DNA from: Actinomycetota bacterium
GTDB lineage: Bacteria > Actinomycetota > Acidimicrobiia > Acidimicrobiales > JAMCPL01
Length of the DNA stretch: 62,216 bases
Assembly: GCA_023379675.1 (NCBI GenBank)
Contig: JAMCPL010000013.1
Coordinates: forward strand, 1 to 62,216
Reading direction: 5' to 3'
Both the position numbers and the translations under genes were made by a program. Numbering within the stretch: position 1 is the stretch's first letter; every line of letters begins with the position of its first letter. The notes under the pieces are model-generated. The model had not been told where the DNA came from, did not search any database, and worked only from the letters and a program-made list of their open reading frames with translations. This document shows, one piece after another, positions 8,285 to 16,172 of the stretch.

Positions 8285-9850
8285 TTATCCGGCGTGGGCG
8301 AGTTCCGCATCCGTAGAAGCGGATACGGTCTCGGCCTCATCCTTACCTGCAGGGCGTAGCGCGAAAACCTCGATTATCGCCCCTATGAGCATGAGACACT
8401 GGCCGATTACGTAAATTATTTCACCCGCATTGCCTGCGCCCAGGGTCTTCGAGTGCCCCGGAGCGGAGAAGACCCAGATACCCAGGCCGACCAGAGTAAT
8501 CACCATGCCGGAAGCCATGGCGCCGGATATCCATTTTTTGAGCGTAATGCCCAATTCAGATATGTTGCCCGAGATCTCCACCGCTATTAGTAATACCGCC
8601 ATCACGGGAAGTGCCCCGAAGACAAACAATAGATGTCCCCGCGTAAATATCTGGTCATTTGCATACCGTGCCGCCGGCGGCGAAGCGAATCCAAATTTCG
8701 ACTCGTTCATCTCTATGTAGTAACCGTAGAAGTACATAGCGGCTGCGGCCGTCACATACGTGAGATACACAGCTGCACGCACTGGGTTGTAACGCTGCCG
8801 TATCCTGGAGCCCAGCCTTGCCAGGCTTCCTCGGAGTTCAGGGAGCATGGTGCCTGCCAGGATCAATGCACCTATCCCGACGAGTCCTGTCATGGTGTCA
8901 TCCATGGCCAACCCGTTGACAGCTCCCGGTCCGAAGGGGAACCAAGAGGGAATAACGAACGTACCGAGGGCGGATACAGTGTATATTCCGGAGAAAAGGG
9001 CTATCCCGCCGAGCATGATGCCAACGCCCAGCCGGGCCACCTGCTTGCGCGTACCTGCCAGCTTCGAGTAACCGAATGTTTCGGCTGCCAGTATGACAAT
9101 CCCTGCCATGAAGGCAGGCAGCATTCCATGAGAGTGGGCGGTGATGATATTGCCCATCAGGGTGGAGTACGATTCCTTTTGCCAGCCAGCCCAGAAGCTC
9201 CAGCTGATCCCGACTTGGTTGGCGGCTGCAGACAGCCCGAACGCCACCCATGTGAGCACGGAGACGCCAGCGAAGAACAGTGCCCATCTGATTTCGGCCA
9301 TTTGAGGAGAGACCTCCACGTCTTTCGGGGGGACGAAGGCGGAGTAAGCCAGGTCGGCGACAAACACGGCAGTGATTGCAAACAGTTCCAGCGTGCACGG
9401 CATTATGATCCAGTATCCAAATGCAGTCAATGAGGCCACATTATGAAGGGTTCCGTAGCCGAGGACAAGAAAGCCGAATCCTTCCAGTAATGCAATAGGG
9501 CCGCTGTGGGTAAGGATGAATTTTACCCAGGGATGTACTACGAAGATCCTCGTGCACAGGATCAGGAACAGCAGCGCTACCGGTAGCATCATCGCGTGGT
9601 AGAACCAGATCATTGGCGTGGTGAGATCTCCATCGTTGCCTGCCTTGAGCCAAGGTACGGTGATGAAGCTCAGTACCGCGACGATCACGATCCATGCAAC
9701 GAGCAGCCTGATCACGATACAGGACCAGCGGTCGAGCGTGGTGGGCGAAAGATGGTTGGGTCTGCCATTGTCCCCACAGCCCGTTGCTTTATCCAGGGGT
9801 GTAGATGCTGCGGAGGTTCCTTCCATAGGGGTGGTTTCCGTAGTTGTCAT
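8285..9850 (-). CDS. Twelve-helix membrane protein, heme-copper oxidase-like (tentative)
   Basis: This 521-residue protein has about 12 hydrophobic helices. Histidines sit inside or at the edge of helices in three similar segments: FYHAMMLPVALLF (near 85), ITAHSHGMLPAFMAGI (near 238) and TRGHLLFVFGALPVM (near 405). The His-x-His segment resembles the heme-ligand helix of NorB and CcoN type subunits, but the full set of copper and heme ligands of a cytochrome oxidase subunit I is not evident. AAAGGAG lies 7 bases before the ATG, which overlaps the preceding small ORF as ATGA. It is in one operon with heme O synthase (ctaB), which fits a heme-bearing respiratory protein. I infer a divergent heme-copper oxidase relative or other membrane cytochrome. 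A purely structural paralogue without heme cannot be excluded. Confidence 0.7.
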   Translation of the reverse strand: MTTTETTPMEGTSAASTPLDKATGCGDNGRPNHLSPTTLDRWSCIVIRLLVAWIVIVAVLSFITVPWLKAGNDGDLTTPMIWFYHAMMLPVALLFLILCTRIFVVHPWVKFILTHSGPIALLEGFGFLVLGYGTLHNVASLTAFGYWIIMPCTLELFAITAVFVADLAYSAFVPPKDVEVSPQMAEIRWALFFAGVSVLTWVAFGLSAAANQVGISWSFWAGWQKESYSTLMGNIITAHSHGMLPAFMAGIVILAAETFGYSKLAGTRKQVARLGVGIMLGGIALFSGIYTVSALGTFVIPSWFPFGPGAVNGLAMDDTMTGLVGIGALILAGTMLPELRGSLARLGSRIRQRYNPVRAAVYLTYVTAAAAMYFYGYYIEMNESKFGFASPPAARYANDQIFTRGHLLFVFGALPVMAVLLIAVEISGNISELGITLKKWISGAMASGMVITLVGLGIWVFSAPGHSKTLGAGNAGEIIYVIGQCLMLIGAIIEVFALRPAGKDEAETVSASTDAELAHAG

Positions 9851-10068
9851 ATGCTATCTCCTTTGTCTTTGTTGTGTATGTGACTTACCGTCAGACTTAT
9901 TACTGGGAGGTCACGCGGCACCCTGGTGGCTGGATTACCGGCATGTGCTTGATCTATATGTGCCATTTGCCAATACCGGTGTCCGAATAATCCTGCATGG
10001 GCATCAAGATCGTAGGCTCGCAATTCGATGCTCATGATGCTCGTGATGCACGTGGTCTGTACGCTCAT
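9847..10068 (-). CDS. Small His-rich ORF coupled to both neighbours by ATGA overlaps
   Basis: The 73-residue frame starts within the ctaB stop (ATGA at 10065-10068) and ends within the start of the 521-residue gene (ATGA at 9847-9850). Two such overlaps by chance are unlikely, which supports real translation. The product has six histidines (DAHAG, GHRY, MAHID, QAHAG, SHIH) and one cysteine, with no membrane helix. I do not recognise a family. A metal- or heme-handling role would fit between heme O synthase and a possible heme protein, but this is inference. It could instead be a leader whose translation couples the two genes. Confidence 0.4.
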   Translation of the reverse strand: MSVQTTCITSIMSIELRAYDLDAHAGLFGHRYWQMAHIDQAHAGNPATRVPRDLPVISLTVSHIHNKDKGDSI

Positions 10069-11051
10069 TTCGGGGTACCCGCCATTGCGATTATCCCGGC
10101 AAACAGCAGCAGTAGGTATACGTTGCAGACCATGAACACGTGTTTTCCTTGACGGATGGTGGGATGCAGGGCAAATTGCATGGCGGCACCGACTATGATG
10201 GCGGCGGCCAGGTCAGCAACCAGCATTTCCGCGGTACTACCTTTCCAGATGAGCGCATCGCCCATGACCGCAACGCCAAACAGGATCACCGCTGCCGTGC
10301 TGAGCGCCAGACCGAACTGTCGTTGTGACCATACGACAGGCGCCATGGGGACATCAGCTTTCGCGTAATCGTCTGAGTAAGCATAGGCAATACTCCAAAT
10401 GTGAAGCGGTATCCAGGCCATTACCAGCGCGCCAAGCAACCATGCTCCCGGAGATATCGGCAGCCTGATTGCGGCATAGCCGGCCCATACCGGCACGCCG
10501 CCGCTTATGGAGCCGAGTACGATGCTCCATGGAGTGGTGCGCTTGGATATTAACGAGTAGATGATGACGTTGTCCAGCAGGCCAATGGCTATGAAAAGAA
10601 AGGGTACCGCTCCGAGCAACCCGGCTATGATCAGGCTTCCTGTAATGGCGGCGGACCCGAAGAGCAATGCTTCACCAGGCTTGATGAGATGGGCAGGCAG
10701 GGGGCGTGATTTCGTGCGCTCCATCCGGGCATCCATGTCCCTGTCTATTACATTGGTGAATGCTTCAGCGCCGATCGCCCCCAATGCCACCATCGCTATT
10801 ACGCCAATGGCGCGAACCAATGGGAATGGTCCGGTGTGATCCCATGCAAGCATGGCGCCTGCGAAACCTTCCACAGTGAAAAGCATCCAGATACGTGGCT
10901 TGGTGTACTGCCAGTAGACGGACGCCTTACTCCGATTATTGGCTCGCATTGGCCGTGCGGCAGGCGATTCCTGGATCTCTAACGGCAATTCTGTGATCGA
11001 TGCTCCAATCTGTTGCAGGTCGGTCGATCGCAGATCATTACTGGTAACCAC
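10065..11051 (-). CDS. ctaB: Protoheme IX farnesyltransferase (heme O synthase)
   Basis: The protein (328 residues, GTG start) belongs to the UbiA prenyltransferase family and would transfer a farnesyl group to protoheme IX, giving heme O for terminal oxidases. The first Asp-rich motif reads NVIDRDMDARMERTKSRPLP (near residue 105). The second conserved loop YSLISKRTTPWSIVLG follows near 175. About nine membrane helices are visible. The N-terminus carries a hydrophilic extension of about 45 residues. There is no Shine-Dalgarno site. A perfect TATAAT lies 6 bases before the GTG, so the mRNA is probably leaderless. It heads an operon with the His-rich ORF and the 12-helix protein. Confidence 0.92.
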   Translation of the reverse strand: MVTSNDLRSTDLQQIGASITELPLEIQESPAARPMRANNRSKASVYWQYTKPRIWMLFTVEGFAGAMLAWDHTGPFPLVRAIGVIAMVALGAIGAEAFTNVIDRDMDARMERTKSRPLPAHLIKPGEALLFGSAAITGSLIIAGLLGAVPFLFIAIGLLDNVIIYSLISKRTTPWSIVLGSISGGVPVWAGYAAIRLPISPGAWLLGALVMAWIPLHIWSIAYAYSDDYAKADVPMAPVVWSQRQFGLALSTAAVILFGVAVMGDALIWKGSTAEMLVADLAAAIIVGAAMQFALHPTIRQGKHVFMVCNVYLLLLFAGIIAMAGTPK

Positions 11052-11057
11052 GATGCA

Positions 11058-11063
11058 ATTATA
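11058..11063 (-). promoter_or_regulatory. TATAAT -10 box of a leaderless ctaB transcript
   Basis: On the minus strand TATAAT is followed by 6 bases and then the GTG start. That places the expected transcription start at the first base of the coding region. No ribosome site intervenes. A weak -35 candidate (ATGCAT) lies 17 bases upstream. Confidence 0.65.
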
Positions 11064-11666
11064 CGTGGCGTGGCATTGAAATGCATCGGTGTATGCACGG
11101 GGCGTGCTTCGGTGCTTTCACCGTAGTATGACTGGGGGGTTTCGCACTTACGTACGTAGCCGCACTGACAATGAACCCGTAGGTGCGCATGCAACATGCA
11201 ATAGGTACTAATGGCCAAGTCAGTATGTTACTGGTGCATGGTGCATGGTGCATGTGCTGGCTGGCCGAAGCTGATTGCATCTCTGGACGCGGAGTTGAAG
11301 ATCAAGGATGATGGGTGCAGTGGTCCTTATCTCGCATCCAATCCAGCCGTGCGGCCAAGAACAACAAGGAGCCGCTCACGCCTCGTGTGCCCGCGTAGCT
11401 ACTACTCGCGATGTTTTTCCACTCATGCATTGCACCCCCCCCCCCCCCCCCATGAACTATAATTACTCGTGCACGTACGTACTGGTGCGTGCGTATGTGT
11501 ACAGGCGGTAGGTGCAGGAATGCACAATCGTCATGATGGCACGCTTGCCAAGGTAGTTGCACCAGAGCCGGCAAGGACTTGAAGGTGTAGGAGGCATGGA
11601 CGATATGGACATGGATAGTAGTGCCGGGACTGGTCATGAGGGGCAGCCCGTGACGAAGGTTGTGGC
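11064..11666. other. Intergenic region with a C17 tract
   Basis: About 600 bases lie between the divergent ctaB and response-regulator genes. No gene is supported. It holds a run of 17 C at 11435-11451, short GCATGGT repeats near 11228, and the shared upstream regions of both genes. Confidence 0.5.
11435..11451 (+). repeat. Homopolymer run of 17 C
   Basis: Seventeen consecutive C lie about 215 bases before the response-regulator start. Tracts of this length change length readily by slippage. They are also prone to sequencing error. Confidence 0.9.
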
Positions 11667-12356
11667 ATGAGCGGGACGGGTAACCACTCGGACGGGGAAT
11701 CTCCCGATGCAAAGATAAGGGTGATCGTAGCCGATCCGCATCCGGTGGTACGGCGCGGATTGAGAGATGCCTTTATCGCATCTGGCGATATTGCCGCGGC
11801 AGGAGAGGCCAGTGATGCAGCAGAGCTCCTGAGCCTGATAGACACGGTTTCGCATGACATGGTCACCATAGCTATGCAGATGCCTGGGGGCAACGGGATC
11901 GACCTCGTCTACAGGATATCCGAGCAATTCCCATTTACGAAGGTGCTTGTCCTTACCCTGATCGCTGATGGTGAGATTGCCAGGTCTGCGTTCAGGGCAG
12001 GGGCAGTAGGCTATATGCTGAAGGATGCACCGATGGAGCGTATAATCAATGCCATCAGGACGGTGAGCTCCGGTGCTTTCGTATTGGATCCGTCGATCGT
12101 GGCGGCAATGAGAAAAAGCTCTGACGATGCAGTTGTCGCAAGAGCGATGAGTTCGATGCTCTCGGTCAAGGAGATGGAGATTGCGCTCCTGGTTTCGGAA
12201 GGGCTGTCCAACAAAGAGATAGCCGACCGTATATACGTTTCCGTACGCACCGTCGAGAGCCACATCAGCCACATCCTTGGCAAGACAGGCATTGATTCAC
12301 GTACCAAGCTCGCGCTGTGGGCATTGGATGCCCTTGAAGGTCATGGTGGCGGATAA
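11667..12356 (+). CDS. NarL/LuxR-type response regulator lacking the phospho-acceptor Asp
   Basis: The 229-residue protein has a receiver domain (about 17-135) and a LuxR-type HTH (about 160-225; LSVKEMEIALLVSEGLSNKE then VSVRTVESHISHILGK). In the receiver, the acidic pocket is reduced to VADPH, and the switch Thr (VLVLT) and the Lys (GYMLKD) are present. The phospho-acceptor position in VTIAMQMPGG is Ala69, where the family has Asp. The codon is GCT, one base from GAT. It should therefore bind DNA without classical phosphorylation. No sensor kinase is nearby, so it is an orphan. The start has only a weak GAAGG about 9 bases upstream. Confidence 0.88.
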   Translation: MSGTGNHSDGESPDAKIRVIVADPHPVVRRGLRDAFIASGDIAAAGEASDAAELLSLIDTVSHDMVTIAMQMPGGNGIDLVYRISEQFPFTKVLVLTLIADGEIARSAFRAGAVGYMLKDAPMERIINAIRTVSSGAFVLDPSIVAAMRKSSDDAVVARAMSSMLSVKEMEIALLVSEGLSNKEIADRIYVSVRTVESHISHILGKTGIDSRTKLALWALDALEGHGGG

Positions 12357-12801
12357 GCGCGGGCGGCGTGGTGTAAATACTTAGAGCGATAGCCTGCAGG
12401 TCGTCAGAACGTCCCAGGGGATCGGTGTCTCTGGTCGCCAGAGATTCTTAGCTGCTGAAACATTTGCTTTCCCTATATTCATAAACGTTACATGTAAAGC
12501 GCCCCACGTAAGTGATACACCCCTCATGTACAGTGTGTGCTGGAACGTGCGTTGAGTGGCTCCACGTTCCGCTGGCTGGTCGTCGTAGGTAGCCAGGGTA
12601 TTCGTTTCTGCAACGACATGGTGCTGATCCGTACAGATCGGCAACGTTGTCTGTGTTGGCAGGACGGTAGCATGAGCCCTCCTTGAATGGAAAGTTGTAC
12701 GCGTGATGCGTAGGGCATTGAACTCTTTGCAGTCTGCCATGATGCGGGTCTTGCAGGTGAAAGCGTGCAATGCACAAAGATGCAACACACAAGGAGGCAT
12801 A
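12357..12801. other. Intergenic region before comM
   Basis: About 445 bases without a supported gene. A hairpin at 12428-12444 may terminate the response-regulator transcript. The last bases carry the comM ribosome site AAGGAGG. Confidence 0.5.
12428..12444 (+). terminator. Possible terminator hairpin after the response regulator
   Basis: A perfect 7-base stem (tctctgg / ccagaga) with a 3-base loop lies 72 bases past the stop and is followed by ttctta. The T-run is poor. Confidence 0.3.
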
Positions 12802-14319
12802 ATGATTGCTAACATACCTTCAGCCATATTGCTTGGAGTCGATGGAAGTCCTGTATCGGTGGAGGTGCATGCCTCCAACGGCGTGCCTGGATTCAGCATT
12901 GTAGGATTGCCCGATGCTGCTGTCCGGGAGTCACGCGATAGAGTGCGAGCAGCGTTGCTGACCAGCGGATTCAAGTGGTCCAGCAAGCGGGTCACGGTGA
13001 ATCTCGCGCCATCTGCGGTCAGAAAGGCCGGTGCAGCTCTCGACCTTCCTATTGCCATGGGCATGCTCATAGCAAGCGAGCAGATTGATTCCGAAGCCGT
13101 AACAGGATGCGCCTTCTTCGGGGAACTCGGTCTAGACGGATCACTACGATATTTCCCCGGGGTGATCCCACTTGTAGATGTGGTAAGTACCCCGAAGGTG
13201 GTGGTTCCTGCAGTATGCGTGGATGAGGCGTCAGTGGTTCCGACCAAGGAAGTATACGGTGCAACTTCCATCCGTCAGGTGGTGGATGCGCTAAAAGGCG
13301 GGGGTGGTTGGGCGTTGGCAGGTTCCTCGAGCACGCCTGGTCAAAAGCATGAAGACTTTCCTGATCTTGCTGATGTGAGGGGTCAACCGGTAGGACGCCG
13401 TGCAGTGGAGGTGGCGGCAGCAGGTGGGCATCACCTGCTTCTGATCGGGCCGCCCGGCTCAGGGAAGACGATGCTTGCTACGAGGCTGCCCGGTCTCTTG
13501 CCGCCGCTTACTTTTGATGAGTCCCTCTCGGTTGCTCGTATACGCTCTGCATCTGCACTGTCCCAGGATGGTGCATACCTGCCATCCCGACCACCATTCC
13601 GAGCGCCCCATCACAGTGCCACTGCAATATCAATCGTGGGAGGAGGTAGCTCCTGGTTGCATCCTGGAGAGATATCCCTGGCTCACCGGGGGGTGCTTTT
13701 CATGGATGAATTGGGTGAGTTCGACAGGACGGTACTCGATTCACTGCGTGAACCCTTGGAAGAGGGAGTTGTCCGCATCAGCAGGGTACGGGTGTCGGCC
13801 GTCCTGCCTGCAAGGTTTCTCCTGGTGGCTGCCACCAACCCATGCCCATGTGGAGAGGGCATGACTCCGGGAAGCTGCAGGTGTACCCCGAGGATGCGGG
13901 AGCGTTACCTGGCAAGGCTGTCAGGTCCGTTGCTCGACCGGTTCGATCTCAGCATATCCCTTGCCAAACCTCTAGTGGATGATCTCCTGTGTATGTCACG
14001 GGGTGAATCCACCGAGAGGGTGGCTTCGCGTGTTGCTGCCGCTCGGGAGCTTGCACATAAGAGGGGGGTGTCCTGCAATGCTGTCATCCCTTCCTGGGCT
14101 CTCGATGATCTTGCTCCCATGTCTCCCGATGCGTTGGCACTTATAGAGCGAAGGTTGCGTAGTGGCGTTCTGTCTGCACGGGGAATGGATCGTATCCGAA
14201 GGGTTGCCCTTACGATAGCGGATCTGGCGCAGGATGGTACTCTGATCGGGGCGGAGCATGTGGCCGAAGCACTGCAGCTGAGGGCGGCGAGGTCAATAGT
14301 CCGGACAGGCGAGCGATGA
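12802..14319 (+). CDS. comM: ComM/YifB family AAA+ ATPase (Mg-chelatase-like)
   Basis: The 505-residue length fits the family. I chose the ATG at 12802 because AAGGAGG lies 4 bases upstream and the product then begins as family members do (SAILLGVDGSPVSVEVHAS...GLPDAAVRESRDRVRAAL). The Lon-protease-like N-domain is followed by Walker A GPPGSGKTMLATRLPGLLPP (near residue 215), PFRAPHHSATA, and Walker B with VLFMDELGEF. The C-domain ends with RARSIVRTG-like sequence. ComM promotes branch migration during natural transformation in studied bacteria. Here it precedes dprA, which supports a competence role. A 58-residue ORF overlaps its stop as ATGA. Confidence 0.93.
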   Translation: MIANIPSAILLGVDGSPVSVEVHASNGVPGFSIVGLPDAAVRESRDRVRAALLTSGFKWSSKRVTVNLAPSAVRKAGAALDLPIAMGMLIASEQIDSEAVTGCAFFGELGLDGSLRYFPGVIPLVDVVSTPKVVVPAVCVDEASVVPTKEVYGATSIRQVVDALKGGGGWALAGSSSTPGQKHEDFPDLADVRGQPVGRRAVEVAAAGGHHLLLIGPPGSGKTMLATRLPGLLPPLTFDESLSVARIRSASALSQDGAYLPSRPPFRAPHHSATAISIVGGGSSWLHPGEISLAHRGVLFMDELGEFDRTVLDSLREPLEEGVVRISRVRVSAVLPARFLLVAATNPCPCGEGMTPGSCRCTPRMRERYLARLSGPLLDRFDLSISLAKPLVDDLLCMSRGESTERVASRVAAARELAHKRGVSCNAVIPSWALDDLAPMSPDALALIERRLRSGVLSARGMDRIRRVALTIADLAQDGTLIGAEHVAEALQLRAARSIVRTGER

Positions 14320-14492
14320 GCGAGAGGGGGCGCAATCCTCTTGCGAGATGGAGGGGCCAAGCGACTTGGACTCTTATTGACGTGACGATCAGGCGGCAGT
14401 ATCCCCGTGGAACGGTCAGGAATGGGCGAGCGATGAGCGGTATCTGGCTGGTCAAGCGCTGTACTCGATTGGAGTGGCTTGCTGATGGATGA
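14316..14492 (+). CDS. Small ORF bridging comM and dprA (doubtful)
   Basis: A 58-residue frame begins in an ATGA overlap with the comM stop and runs into the dprA start. It is basic and rich in Arg and Trp (LARWRGQATW, TIRRQYPRG). I recognise no family. The opening resembles the first turn of YraN proteins, often found in this neighbourhood, but no nuclease motif follows. Coupling may be its only role, or it may be chance. Confidence 0.28.
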   Translation: MSERGRNPLARWRGQATWTLIDVTIRRQYPRGTVRNGRAMSGIWLVKRCTRLEWLADG

Positions 14493-15900
14493 AACAAGAG
14501 TGGCAGCCGCAGCGCTTGCATCCTTGCCTGGAATCACCCCTGCGAGGCTCAAGATGCTCATGGGGGGCTTTGATCCTGAGGAAGCGGTGGAACGTGTGCA
14601 TGGAGGCCAGCATCCGGCTGATCCGCAAGGACGATGGATGGGATTGTGCGGGCAGGATCGCATGGCTGCGTTGGGCGAGCGCTGCCTGGAGACTGCGGTG
14701 GATATTCAGGTGTTTGGCATGGATGGCTATCCACCTTCGCTTTCAAATGATCCAATAGCTCCCGCTGTATTATTTATTGGAGGAAGGAAGGAGCGTCTCG
14801 GAGACGTTTCCAATGCCTCCATGGTGTGCACTGTGGGTACCAGGGCTGCGAGCCCTTATGGCATGAAAGTTGCCTACGAGGTAGGCAAGGAACTTGCAAC
14901 TGCCGGCATACCAGTCGTATCAGGACTTGCGGATGGCATCGATTCTGCAGTGCATAGAGGCGTTCTTGAAGCTTTCCCAGGCGAGCCGTCGCCAGCCACC
15001 GGTATCTCTGCGCATACCGGGCACATCATTCACGCGGCACTCCCCGTGGCCGTTGTAGCCGGTGGACCTGATGTTGCCTACCCTCGGGAAAGCGGTGATT
15101 TATTCGATGCCGTGTGGGACGCTGGAGTGATCATCTCGGAAGTCCCGCCTGGAGGCAAGGCACAGAGGTGGCGGTTTGTAGCGAGAAATAGGATTATGGC
15201 GGCATTGTCGGATGTTGTGATTGTGGTGGAAAGCCATACCAGCGGTGGATCGCTGCACACTGCTGGATACGCACTGCGTCGAGGCAAGCCGGTGGGAGCG
15301 GTTCCTGGCCCGATCAATTCGCCAGCATCGAGTGGAAGCAACGAGCTGATACGAAGCGGAAAGGCAAGGCTGGTGCGTGGAGTTGTTGACATCGTTTCCC
15401 TGCTGGAGGCAGGTTCGAGCGTGCCAGGTTCCCGGAACAAATCGAAGAAGAAAAGAAAGAAGATCGTGGTGGTACAGTCAGGGGGCGCGGCAGGTGAGAC
15501 ATGTGCTGCAGGTGCGCCTGATATGACTGTAAACGCAGTCGAGCCAGCCTCTGTACAAGATGTTGAAGTGCACAAGGGACCAGTATTTGCACCAGCCGCA
15601 GACCAGAAGGGCACTAAAGCTAATGCTTTTGAAGGAATCGGATGCATAGTTCCAGAATCGGCACCAGCCACAGGTCAGGACGGCTCCAGTGAATCTCTCG
15701 TGCCTGCTCGCTCCGACGGGCTCGGTGGTGACCAGAACTTGCGGTTCATCGTGCTGGGTCAGCTGGGTTTCCAGCCGCTTACGCTTGAGGAGGTAGTCGT
15801 TCTCTCCGGTCGGCCGGTTGGCAAGGTATCGCTATGCTTGGAACTCCTCGCTGACGAGGGGCTGGCGAGAGAGCAGGCTGGATCATGGACACGCCGTTGA
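14485..15900 (+). CDS. dprA: DNA processing protein DprA
   Basis: DprA loads RecA on incoming single-stranded DNA during transformation. The Rossmann-like core carries VGTRAASPYG (near 115), SGLADGIDSAVHRGVL (near 153), VAGGPDVAYPRE (near 192), ISEVPPGG and ARNRIMAALSDVVIVVES, with SGGSLHTAGYALRRGKPVGA after it. A C-terminal winged helix is visible (ILGQLGFQPLTLEEVVVLSG-like, near 430). Between core and winged helix lies an unconserved linker of about 100 residues with a Lys/Arg patch (NKSKKKRKK). The ATG at 14485 has GGAG 10 bases upstream. A TTG at 14479 would give 4-base spacing and is a possible start. It follows comM by about 165 bases in the same direction. Confidence 0.92.
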   Translation: MDETRVAAAALASLPGITPARLKMLMGGFDPEEAVERVHGGQHPADPQGRWMGLCGQDRMAALGERCLETAVDIQVFGMDGYPPSLSNDPIAPAVLFIGGRKERLGDVSNASMVCTVGTRAASPYGMKVAYEVGKELATAGIPVVSGLADGIDSAVHRGVLEAFPGEPSPATGISAHTGHIIHAALPVAVVAGGPDVAYPRESGDLFDAVWDAGVIISEVPPGGKAQRWRFVARNRIMAALSDVVIVVESHTSGGSLHTAGYALRRGKPVGAVPGPINSPASSGSNELIRSGKARLVRGVVDIVSLLEAGSSVPGSRNKSKKKRKKIVVVQSGGAAGETCAAGAPDMTVNAVEPASVQDVEVHKGPVFAPAADQKGTKANAFEGIGCIVPESAPATGQDGSSESLVPARSDGLGGDQNLRFIVLGQLGFQPLTLEEVVVLSGRPVGKVSLCLELLADEGLAREQAGSWTRR

Positions 15901-16172
15901 CAGGTAGTTTAACCTGATTATAAGATCAAATCTAGTTTTCCAGGATGACCGATGAGTGAGAGTGGGACCCTTGGTGGCAGAAGGGATAATGTATGGGTGG
16001 CGCAGGTCATGAAACACGTGGTGATGGTAATTGTTTGCAGAGTTGCCGGGGCTGCAGTTGCTCTTCCGGTACCGCAACGGGTGAAATTGTCCGTAAGGGC
16101 GGTAGGCCGTGCTCGCATCTGTGCTCGTCGCGGTATGCGGGCTTGCGTCCTACTGCATCCTGGCACTGGCAT

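Noticed and set aside
12381-13271. 296-residue minus-strand frame over the comM region
   Set aside because: It lies opposite comM, has no ribosome site or family resemblance, and ends within comM coding sequence.
14316-14492. yraN between comM and dprA
   Set aside because: Only the first few residues are reminiscent and no nuclease motif follows, so I listed it as an unnamed doubtful ORF.
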